Positions 1 through 5,542 of a stretch of 7,822 bases of DNA are shown piece after piece (within the stretch, counting starts at the first letter, position 1; every line of letters begins with the position of its first letter). The stretch is from positions 1 to 7,822 of the forward strand of contig JAJNBO010000100.1 of NCBI GenBank assembly GCA_021156245.1, written 5' to 3'. Position numbers and translations under genes: made by a program. The notes under the pieces were generated by a model. It did no database searches. It was not told the origin of the DNA and saw only the letters and a program-made list of their open reading frames with translations. Source of the DNA: Ramlibacter sp. Lineage in GTDB: Bacteria; Pseudomonadota; Gammaproteobacteria; Burkholderiales; Burkholderiaceae_C.

Positions 1-24
1 GCGCTGGGCGTTTCGCCGGAATAG
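1..24 (+). CDS. Possible C-terminal end of a plus-strand gene (partial)
   Basis: Frame 1 from the window edge reads seven codons (ALGVSPE) and then a TAG stop at 22-24. The repeat element begins three bases later. If this is a real gene end, the repeat lies between two convergent genes, a usual place for such elements. Seven residues cannot identify a product or prove coding, and the other plus frames stay open further. This entry is a position-based suggestion only. Confidence 0.25.
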   Translation, partial: ALGVSPE

Positions 25-26
25 AC

Positions 27-125
27 GTCATTCCCGCGAAGGCGGGAATCCAGGGCTCCCGCTTCGGAATCAAGTCCGCAGCCCGGAAGATGAAAGCCCT
101 GGATCCCCGCCTCCGCGGGGATGAC
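27..125. repeat. Paired-hairpin intergenic repeat, copy 1 (REP/BIME- or NIME-like)
   Basis: Two 31-nt arms (27-57 and 95-125) are inverted relative to each other and match at 28 of 31 positions. Each arm is itself a hairpin: ATTCCCGC pairs with GCGGGAAT at 30-37/42-49, and ATCCCCGC pairs with GCGGGGAT at 103-110/115-122. Two of the three differences between the arms are compensatory (T:A against C:G), so the stem is kept. Each arm continues into TCCAGGGCT on its inner side. The 37-nt core (58-94) differs from that of the second copy at 5440-5539. The 20-nt hairpin at 30-49 fits the pattern ATTCCC-N8-GGGAAT known for Neisseria dRS3 repeats; that is a similarity of form, not proof of descent. 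The element ends 6 bp before the stop codon of the Bug gene. There is no T-run, so it is not a classical terminator, but it could stabilise mRNA 3' ends. Confidence 0.85.
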
Positions 126-131
126 GGATGT

Positions 132-1106
132 TCAGTCCGCCTTGATGTTGTTCTCCTTCACGACCACCGCCCAGGTGTCGATCTGCTTGTCGATGAACGA
201 ACGCGCGACATCCGGCGGCCCTCCGACGATCGTCATGCCCTGCCCTTCCAGCTTCGCGGCGATCTCCGGCACCTTCAGCGCCTTGTTGATCTCCTCGTTC
301 ATGCGCCGGACGATCTCCGGCGGCGTCCTGGCCGACGCCAGCACGCCCCACCACGCCGGGGCGTCGAACCCGTCATAGCCGCTCTCCGCCACCGTCGGCA
401 CGTCCGGCAGGTCCGGCGACCGCTTGCTGGTGGTCACCGCCAGCGGGCGCAGCCGCTTGCTCTCGATGTGCGGCTTGCTCACCACGATCGACGCGATCGA
501 CAACGGCACGTGGCCGGCTACCGCGTCCTGCATCAGCGGCCCGCCGCCCTTGTACGGCACGTGCGTCCACTCCAGCCCGCCGTTCTTGCCCAGCAGCGCC
601 ATCGCCAGGTGGCCGAGGCTGCCGCTGCCGACGCTGCCGAAACTGACGTTCTTCTTCGCCTTGGCCGCCGCGACCACGTCGCCGAAGGTCTTGTACTCGG
701 AAGCTGCCGGCGTGGCGAGCACCATCGGCGCGGTGCCGAGCAGGATCACCGGCGCGAGGTCCTTGCGCGTGTCGAACGGCATGTTCGCGATCAGGCTCGG
801 ATTCACGCCGTGGGTGTCGAAGACCACCGCGAAGGTGTAGCCGTCGCCCGGCCCGTTGGCGACCGAGCCCGTGCCGATGGACCCCGACGCGCCGACGCGG
901 TTCTCGACGATGACGTTCTGGCCGAGCTGCACGGTCAGCTGCGCGGCGAGGATGCGCGCCACCTGGTCGACCGAGCCCCCCGGTGGGAACACGGAGACCA
1001 TCTTGACCGGTTGGCGCTTCGGCCAGTCGCCCGTCTGCGCCAGTGCGGGAAACGTCACGCAGGTGAGCAGGGCCACCGCGGCCAGCAAGGTTCGACGCGC
1101 TTTCAT
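132..1106 (-). CDS. Bug/TctC-family tripartite tricarboxylate transporter substrate-binding protein
   Basis: A 324-residue periplasmic binding protein of the Bug (TctC-like) family, which usually captures small carboxylates or other organic acids for TctAB-type or related uptake. Residues 1-23 form a typical Sec signal peptide (MKARR, hydrophobic core, ALA before Q24). C16 follows LLT, a poor lipobox, so a soluble periplasmic protein is more likely than a lipoprotein. Family landmarks are PPGGSVDQVAR (41-51), ENRVGASGSIG (68-78), GDGYTF (87-92), a kDLAPV segment near 116-120, VPYKGGGP in mid-protein and a DLPDVPTVAESG segment. Length is normal for the family. The ATG at 1106-1104 is preceded by GGAGG (complement of 1111-1115) four bases upstream. 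No tctA or tctB gene is adjacent, so this is an orphan receptor, which is common in Burkholderiales. The ligand cannot be read from the sequence. Confidence 0.95.
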   Translation of the reverse strand: MKARRTLLAAVALLTCVTFPALAQTGDWPKRQPVKMVSVFPPGGSVDQVARILAAQLTVQLGQNVIVENRVGASGSIGTGSVANGPGDGYTFAVVFDTHGVNPSLIANMPFDTRKDLAPVILLGTAPMVLATPAASEYKTFGDVVAAAKAKKNVSFGSVGSGSLGHLAMALLGKNGGLEWTHVPYKGGGPLMQDAVAGHVPLSIASIVVSKPHIESKRLRPLAVTTSKRSPDLPDVPTVAESGYDGFDAPAWWGVLASARTPPEIVRRMNEEINKALKVPEIAAKLEGQGMTIVGGPPDVARSFIDKQIDTWAVVVKENNIKAD

Positions 1107-1110
1107 GGTG

Positions 1111-1115
1111 CCTCC
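1111..1115 (-). promoter_or_regulatory. Ribosome binding site of the Bug-family gene
   Basis: GGAGG on the minus strand, four bases before the ATG at 1106. It settles the start of the binding protein and fills much of the 17-bp gap to the divergent Nudix-MBL gene, leaving no room there for a minus-strand promoter. Confidence 0.75.
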
Positions 1116-1123
1116 ATGATGTA

Positions 1124-2767
1124 ATGACCGGCATGGTAAGAGCCAGCCAGCTTCTGCATCCTCAGCGTGAACCCGCAGTGCCCCGGCCGGCAGCCACCGT
1201 CCTGCTGGTCCGCGATGGCCCCGGCGGGATGGAGGTGCTGATGACGCGGCGCTCCGCCACGGCCAGCTTCGCTCCCGGTGCCTACGTGTTCCCGGGTGGC
1301 GGCATCGATGCGGCGGACGCCGGGGCGCACCTGCTGGCCGCTCGCAGGCCGACCCAATCCGACACCCGCCTGACGCAGGCCATCGCCGCCATCCGCGAAA
1401 GCTTCGAGGAGCTCGGCGTCCTGCTCGCGCGCCATGCCGATGGCAGCCCCGTGAACCCTTCGGACGTGGCCGCGATGGACCGCAAGGCGCCTTTCGCCGC
1501 GCAGGTCCGGACGCGCGAGCTCGTGCTGGCGGCGGACCAGGTCTTCCTGCTGGCGCACTGGATCACCGACCGCGACCTGCCGCGCCGCTTCGACGTGCCG
1601 TTCCTGGTGGCGCGCATGCCGGAAGGCCAGCAGCCCGTGGCCGACGAAGCCGAACAGTTCGAACCGGTGTGGGTGCGCCCCGCGGACGCACTGGCCCGGC
1701 ACAAGGCCGGTCAGTTCTTCATGATCTTCCCCACCATCCGCACGCTGGAGCGGATGGAACGCTTCGCGACGGTGGATGCGGTGCTGGCCGCCTGCGCGTC
1801 CGAGCAGCCGTTGTGGACCAGTTGCCCTCGCGGCGGCCTGCTGCAGGGCGCGGAAGCGCGCTACATGGAGCACGAGATGCCGTTCGGCGAGCTGGCGCTC
1901 GTCTGCCCCGACGGCCAGATGCTGCACCACCTGGACTGGCGCACCGACCAGCCGGTGGCCTTGTTGAAGAACGTGCAGCGCATGACGGCGCCGAACCCCG
2001 GCGTCATGACCGGGCCGGGCACCAACGGCTACATCGTGGGCGACCCCGACACCGGCTACATCGTCATCGACCCGGGCCCGAACGAGCCGGAACACCAGCA
2101 ACGGCTCTGGCGCGCCACCAACGGCGACATCCGCATGATCGTCTGCACGCATTCGCATGCGGACCATTCGCCCGGCGCGCGGCCGCTGCAGGCGCTGTGC
2201 AGGAACAAGCCCCCCATCCTGGGCCTGCCCTCGGCGCCGACGGCGCGCCCGGCGAGCGAGTTCACGCCGGACCGCACGCTGGCCGACGGCGAAACGCTCG
2301 TGCTCTCCGGCGCCGGCGTGACGCACACCTTGAAGGCGATCCACACGCCGGGCCACGCCGCCAACCACGTGTGCCTGGTGCTGGTGGAGGACGGCCTGCT
2401 GTTCTCGGGCGACCACATCCTCAACGGCAGCACCACGGTGGTCGACCCGCCGGATGGCGACATGACCGCGTACCTCGATTCCCTGGACCGGCTCGCCGCT
2501 GCGTGCGACGAATACGGCATCGAGTTCATCCTCCCGGCCCACGGCCACGTGCTCGGCTTCGCCAGGCAGGCCATCGGGCAGTTGAAGGCGCACCGGTTAC
2601 AGCGCGAGGCGCGCATCGTGGCGGCCATGCGCGAGCGTCCCACGGGCACGCTGGAGGACTGGGTCGAGCTCGCCTACGCCGACGTGCCGCCGCGCATGTG
2701 GCCGGTGGCGAAGCGGTCGTTGTTGGCGCACGTACAACGGATCGAGGCACTGAACCTCGCCGGCTGA
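1124..2767 (+). CDS. Nudix hydrolase-MBL-fold (LACTB2-like) fusion protein
   Basis: A 547-residue two-domain cytoplasmic protein. The N-terminal Nudix domain (about 20-215) has PGAYVFPGGGID (51-62) and RESFEELGVLL (91-101). R91, E92, E95 and E96 are the Nudix metal and catalytic residues; the long insert between the GGG and the REsfEE part resembles the NUDT19/CoA-diphosphatase-like branch. The C-terminal domain (about 285-490) is a metallo-beta-lactamase fold with THSHADH (H343, H345, D347, H348), H411 in HTPGH, D430 in SGDH and H473 in PAHGH, a complete set of metal ligands. A winged-helix-like tail (about 505-547) follows, as in LACTB2. Human LACTB2 is an endoribonuclease; whether that holds here is inference, and hydrolase is the safe name. 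The start may be ATG 1124 or ATG 1133. Neither has a clear Shine-Dalgarno sequence, and no upstream in-frame start exists. The gene is divergent from the Bug gene with 17 bp between the start codons. Confidence 0.93.
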   Translation: MTGMVRASQLLHPQREPAVPRPAATVLLVRDGPGGMEVLMTRRSATASFAPGAYVFPGGGIDAADAGAHLLAARRPTQSDTRLTQAIAAIRESFEELGVLLARHADGSPVNPSDVAAMDRKAPFAAQVRTRELVLAADQVFLLAHWITDRDLPRRFDVPFLVARMPEGQQPVADEAEQFEPVWVRPADALARHKAGQFFMIFPTIRTLERMERFATVDAVLAACASEQPLWTSCPRGGLLQGAEARYMEHEMPFGELALVCPDGQMLHHLDWRTDQPVALLKNVQRMTAPNPGVMTGPGTNGYIVGDPDTGYIVIDPGPNEPEHQQRLWRATNGDIRMIVCTHSHADHSPGARPLQALCRNKPPILGLPSAPTARPASEFTPDRTLADGETLVLSGAGVTHTLKAIHTPGHAANHVCLVLVEDGLLFSGDHILNGSTTVVDPPDGDMTAYLDSLDRLAAACDEYGIEFILPAHGHVLGFARQAIGQLKAHRLQREARIVAAMRERPTGTLEDWVELAYADVPPRMWPVAKRSLLAHVQRIEALNLAG

Positions 2768-2778
2768 GCGGCCACCGC

Positions 2779-2784
2779 TACACT
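2779..2784 (+). promoter_or_regulatory. Possible -10 element for the DUF898-M48 operon
   Basis: TACACT lies 29 bp before the ATG of the DUF898 gene and 12 bp after the stop codon of the upstream gene, a plausible -10 in the short 45-bp gap. The region 16-18 bp upstream (inside the last codons of the Nudix-MBL gene) does not match TTGACA well, so the call is weak. Read-through from the Nudix-MBL gene is an alternative. Confidence 0.3.
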
Positions 2785-2798
2785 CCCCGCATACCCTG

Positions 2799-2808
2799 GG
2801 AGGGGAGG
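2799..2808 (+). promoter_or_regulatory. Doubled Shine-Dalgarno sequence of the DUF898 gene
   Basis: Two GGAGG sequences, at 2799-2803 and 2804-2808, stand in tandem before the ATG at 2813 with spacings of 9 and 4 bases. This strong ribosome binding region fixes the start codon. Confidence 0.7.
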
Positions 2809-2812
2809 ACAG

Positions 2813-3994
2813 ATGGACCTGGAAACGGCACCGCCGGCGTCGGCGATCGCGTCGTACCAGCTGCGGTTCACCGGCGACGGCGGCGTGTATTTCGGCGTCT
2901 GGATGGTGAACCTGCTGCTGATGGTGGTGACCTTGGGGCTCTTCACGCCGTTCGCACGGCGCCGCAACGTCAAGTACTTCTACGCGCACAGCGACATCGC
3001 CGGCAGCCCGCTGGAATTCACCGGCGGCCTCAGGCGCATGTTCCTCGGCTACCTGATGTTCTTCGGCCTGTACCTGGCCTACAGCATCGCGTCGCACACC
3101 GAGCAGAACGTCGTCGCCGTCACCCTCGCCCTTGCGTGGATGGTCCTGAGCCCCTGGCTGTGGGCCAGCGCCGTGCGCTTTCGCACGGTGTCCACGCGCT
3201 GGCGGGGCATCCGCGGCGAATTCCAGGCGAGCTGGCGCGAAACCTATGCGGCCAGCGCACCGATGCTGCTGTTCGCCGGCGTCGCCGGGGCCGGCGGCAT
3301 GGCGGCCGGCCTCCTCGATCTTCCGCGGCCCGCGCCACACTGGATCGGCCTCGGCGTGCTGGCGTTCCTGGCCGTGTCCCTGTGGGTGCTGGTGCGCCAG
3401 GAATACAACTACGCCCGCCTGCGCGTGCTGCGCACCAGCTTCGGCGGCCACTCGGGCCGATGGCAGGTGCCATTCGGGGCGCTGTTGAAGATCACCGCGC
3501 TGGCCGTGGCCTTCTTCCTCGCCATCGTCGCGGTGATCGCCGGACTCGTGGCGACCGCCGCCGCCGTCGCGGGCGGGGGCATGGCGATGTTCGGCAAGGG
3601 CAAGGAAGCGATCGTCCTGATGATCATCGTCGGGACCTTCGGCAGCTTCCTGGCGTTCTACCTCGCGGCGGGCCCCGCGCTGGCCTGGCGCGAGGCGCGC
3701 AAGTTCGCGCTGGTGTGGAACAACACGGCCCTGGGCACCGCGGCGCGCTTCAGCAGCAACCTGCGCTCCGGCGCCTTCGTGAAGCTGCGCATCAGGAACA
3801 TGCTGCTCACGATGGTCACCATGGGGTTCTGGCGCCCCTTCGCCATCACGAGCGAATACGCCATGAAGCTCGACTCGGTGACGCTGCACGTCGAGGGGGG
3901 CCTGGACCAGCTGGTGGGCCAGATGCTGCAGCGCCAGCCCGGGACCGTGGGCGATGCCGTCGCCGACGCGATCGGCTTCGACATGGTGGGCTGA
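2813..3994 (+). CDS. DUF898 (YjgN-type) multi-pass inner-membrane protein
   Basis: A 393-residue integral membrane protein matching the DUF898/YjgN family, whose molecular role is not established. The family signature opens the protein: RFTGDGGVYFGVW (18-30), NLLLMVVTLGLFTPFARRR (33-51), KYFYAHSDIAGS (54-65) and EFTG (68-71). Hydrophobic stretches at about 26-46, 74-94, 98-120, 148-168, 176-196, 224-254, 264-290 and 325-345 suggest seven or eight membrane segments. The protein has internal symmetry: the segment NLLLMVVTLGLFTPFA (33-48) recurs as NMLLTMVTMGFWRPFA (329-344), each followed by a strand-like segment ending in FTGGL or VEGGL. It shares an operon with the M48 peptidase gene that starts four bases after its stop. 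As inference, the two may act together at the inner membrane, for example as a peptidase and a membrane partner or substrate. Confidence 0.9.
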   Translation: MDLETAPPASAIASYQLRFTGDGGVYFGVWMVNLLLMVVTLGLFTPFARRRNVKYFYAHSDIAGSPLEFTGGLRRMFLGYLMFFGLYLAYSIASHTEQNVVAVTLALAWMVLSPWLWASAVRFRTVSTRWRGIRGEFQASWRETYAASAPMLLFAGVAGAGGMAAGLLDLPRPAPHWIGLGVLAFLAVSLWVLVRQEYNYARLRVLRTSFGGHSGRWQVPFGALLKITALAVAFFLAIVAVIAGLVATAAAVAGGGMAMFGKGKEAIVLMIIVGTFGSFLAFYLAAGPALAWREARKFALVWNNTALGTAARFSSNLRSGAFVKLRIRNMLLTMVTMGFWRPFAITSEYAMKLDSVTLHVEGGLDQLVGQMLQRQPGTVGDAVADAIGFDMVG

Positions 3995-3998
3995 GGGC

Positions 3999-5075
3999 AT
4001 GCGAGGAGCGCTGCTCCCTGCACGCTGGTTCGACGGGCGCAGCAGCCAGGAGCAGCCCGTGCTGGTGCGCCTCGTGCCCACGCCGCGCGGGCCGGACCTG
4101 CACTGGCACCTGGCCTCGGCCCCGGAGCAGTCCATGCAACGGGCGCACGACACCATCGAATGGCCGGAACGCTTCAGCCGCAAACGGCCGCCGCGGCAGG
4201 TGCTGGTGGACCTGGGCGAACAAGGCAGCCTGGCCTTCGACGACGCGACGGCGTGGCACCAGGCCTACGAAGCCGCCGGCGGCAGGATCTCCATCGCCGG
4301 CCGCATGCAGACGCGCTGGACGGTGTTCGCCACCGTGCTGGTCGCAACCGTGGTGCTGCTCACCGCCTTCTATCGCTGGGGCACGCCGTGGGCGGCGACG
4401 CAGATCGCGCGCCACGTGCCCTTGTCCTGGGAGCGTCAGCTTTCGCAGCGGGCGCTGGCCGACATCGACCGCTTCCTCCTCAAGCCGAGCACGTTGCCAG
4501 CGGCCCGCCAGGAGGCGTTGCGCCAGGGGTTCGCATCCCTCGCCCGGCAACTCACGCCGGAGCTGCAACGCTACGCCGGCTACGCGCCGCCGCTGGAGCT
4601 GCACTTTCGCCGCGGCATGGGCGCGAACGCCTTTGCCCTGCCGGGCGGCACGGTGGTGCTCACGGACGGCCTCGTCGAAGCGGCGGCCAAGGCGAAGCTG
4701 GCCGACGAGGCGATCGTGGGCGTGCTGGCGCACGAGATCGGGCACGTGGTGCACCGCCACACCACGCGCATGCTGGTGGAACAAGGCGTGCTGAACGTCG
4801 GGCTGGGGCTGGCGCTGGGCGACGTGTCGTGGGCGTTCGCGAATGCCAGCTCGCTGCTCACGGCGCTGGCCTATCGCCGCAGCCACGAGACCGAGGCGGA
4901 CTGCTTCGCAAGCCGGCTGATGCGGCGCGCCGGCCTGCCCACGCAGCCGATGGGACAGCTGCTGATGCAGATCGATCCCGATGCGCCGGCAGCCGCCGAA
5001 TTCATCAGCAGCCATCCGGCCACGCCGGAGCGTGCCCGCAAGCTGGCCGAAGGCGGAAACGCCTGCGAGCCATGA
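3999..5075 (+). CDS. Membrane-anchored M48-family zinc metallopeptidase
   Basis: A 358-residue protein taken from ATG 3999, four bases after the upstream stop codon. An earlier in-frame ATG at 3954 would overlap the DUF898 gene by 41 bases and add a non-hydrophobic 15-residue leader, so it was not chosen. GGTGGG at 3985-3990 is a fair ribosome binding site, and translational coupling is likely. Residues 1-105 form an N-terminal soluble domain rich in charge and tryptophan, of unknown function. A single membrane segment follows (about 107-125, flanked by RMQTR and YRW). The C-terminal peptidase domain has the zinc motif HEIGH (245-249) in LAHEIGHVVHRHTTR, and E297 with D301 in SHETEAD, the usual third ligand region of M48. 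MGANAFALPGG (207-217) is the typical substrate-cleft segment. It resembles membrane-anchored relatives of BepA/LoiP/YcaL. The peptidase domain probably faces the periplasm if the N-terminus is cytoplasmic, but the topology is inferred. The substrate is unknown. Confidence 0.92.
   Translation: MRGALLPARWFDGRSSQEQPVLVRLVPTPRGPDLHWHLASAPEQSMQRAHDTIEWPERFSRKRPPRQVLVDLGEQGSLAFDDATAWHQAYEAAGGRISIAGRMQTRWTVFATVLVATVVLLTAFYRWGTPWAATQIARHVPLSWERQLSQRALADIDRFLLKPSTLPAARQEALRQGFASLARQLTPELQRYAGYAPPLELHFRRGMGANAFALPGGTVVLTDGLVEAAAKAKLADEAIVGVLAHEIGHVVHRHTTRMLVEQGVLNVGLGLALGDVSWAFANASSLLTALAYRRSHETEADCFASRLMRRAGLPTQPMGQLLMQIDPDAPAAAEFISSHPATPERARKLAEGGNACEP
5051..5064. other. Small GAAA-loop hairpin at the M48/rnpB convergent junction
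   Basis: AGGCG at 5051-5055 and CGCCT at 5060-5064 form a five-pair stem around GAAA, inside the last codons of the M48 gene and about 20 bp beyond the 3' end of rnpB. There is no T-run on either strand, so it is at most a weak structural barrier and not a clear terminator. Confidence 0.3.
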
Positions 5076-5082
5076 AGAAAGT

Positions 5083-5417
5083 GTGAAGCGCCCCGATACG
5101 CCGGATTTTGTGCGCGTGGTCGCCCACACGTGACCGTCATTCTTCTGGGCCGGGGGTCGCCCCACCGGCTCGGTGCTACCTACCCGCCAGCTCCGCGGGA
5201 CACACATCGACGCTGGCCTATTTGGTATTGCTGCGCGTAGAGATTGCCCGTTTCACCCCCTCGCACTGCTTGCGCAGCACTCGGGACTCGTCTCTGTTGC
5301 TCTGATCCTCACCTCACGGTGGACAGGTGTTACCTGCTACGCTGCCCTGTGCAGTCCGGACGTTCCTCCAGTGCGGCCTTTCGGCGCTTGCACCAGCGAC
5401 GGCCTGGGATGCTTCAC
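5083..5417 (-). ncRNA. rnpB: RNase P RNA (type A)
   Basis: The catalytic RNA of RNase P, which removes 5' leaders from pre-tRNA together with the RnpA protein. Read on the minus strand, it has the expected landmarks in order: GGAGGAACGUCCGGACU (5369-5353, P4 region; Escherichia coli has GGAGGAAAGUCCGGGCU), GCAACAGAGA (5300-5291), GGUGAAACGG, CCAAAUAGG (5225-5217), GGGUAGG (5185-5179; with GGU complementary to tRNA ACC ends), AGAAGAAUGACGGUCAC, and ACAAAAUCCGGCGUAUCGG near the 3' end. The 5' sequence GUGAAGC (5417-5411) pairs with GCUUCAC (5089-5083) to form P1, so the ends are set by helix P1 and may be off by a few bases. Length, about 335 nt, fits the class. The gene reads in the same direction as htpX upstream and converges with the M48 gene. 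No coding ORF in this stretch is credible. Confidence 0.95.
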
Positions 5418-5423
5418 GGTTGC

Positions 5424-5429
5424 ATTATC
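5424..5429 (-). promoter_or_regulatory. Likely -10 element of the rnpB promoter
   Basis: GATAAT on the minus strand ends six bases before the expected first base of rnpB (5417), a good match to TATAAT at the right distance. No TTGACA-like hexamer lies 16-18 bp upstream. That position is inside the GC-rich hairpin of the repeat element at 5440-5539, and no extended TGn motif precedes the -10. Confidence 0.6.
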
Positions 5430-5439
5430 CCCGACCGCC

Positions 5440-5539
5440 GTCATTCCCGCGGAGGCGGGAATCCAGGGCTTCCAAAGCAATGTGCCCGCACATGCGGGCA
5501 CATCCGGAAGCTCTGGCCCCCCGCCTTCGCGGGGGCGAC
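5440..5539. repeat. Paired-hairpin intergenic repeat, copy 2
   Basis: Same design as the copy at 27-125. The left arm (5440-5470) contains ATTCCCGC pairing with GCGGGAAT and continues into TCCAGGGCT. The inverted right arm (5509-5539) keeps AGCTCTGG and a CCCCCGC/GCGGGGG hairpin but has diverged more. Against the left arm of copy 1, the left arm here differs at one base. The core of 38 nt (5471-5508) is unrelated to that of copy 1 and holds its own palindrome. The right arm ends 3 bp from the htpX stop codon and the left arm ends 23 bp before the rnpB start, so the element fills nearly the whole htpX-rnpB gap. It may end or protect the htpX transcript, and it occupies the usual -35 region of rnpB. 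Confidence 0.85.
5481..5502. repeat. Palindrome in the core of repeat copy 2
   Basis: TGTGCCCGCA (5481-5490) and TGCGGGCACA (5493-5502) are perfect inverted repeats with only two bases between them, so a physical hairpin would have eight or nine pairs with a slightly larger loop. It gives the element three hairpins in a row. Copy 1 has no equivalent. Confidence 0.7.
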
Positions 5540-5542
5540 GGA

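Noticed and set aside
27..125. CRISPR array or intrinsic terminator at the hairpin repeats
   Set aside because: There are only two inverted arms per site, not direct repeats with spacers, and no T-run follows any stem.
90..1124. A 344-codon plus-strand frame antisense to the Bug gene
   Set aside because: It begins inside the repeat and lies opposite a well-recognised binding protein with a signal peptide and ribosome binding site.
3954..3998. An upstream start for the M48 peptidase
   Set aside because: It overlaps the DUF898 gene by 41 bp and adds an unconserved leader; ATG 3999 is four bases after the stop and fits operon spacing.
2597..4183. A 528-codon minus-strand open frame antisense to the DUF898 gene
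   Set aside because: Its composition (rich in His, Gln, Arg, Ala) is typical of antisense frames over GC-rich genes, and the plus strand carries clear family motifs.
1669..4794. A 1041-codon plus-strand open frame spanning three genes
   Set aside because: It is in a different frame from the three recognised genes, with an Arg/Ala/Pro/Gly-rich low-complexity composition and no family motifs. It is a by-product of high GC content.
4732..4912. Treating the plus-strand M48 gene as a second htpX
   Set aside because: It has one membrane segment, a large N-terminal domain and different sequence around HEIGH and ETEAD; it belongs to another M48 branch.
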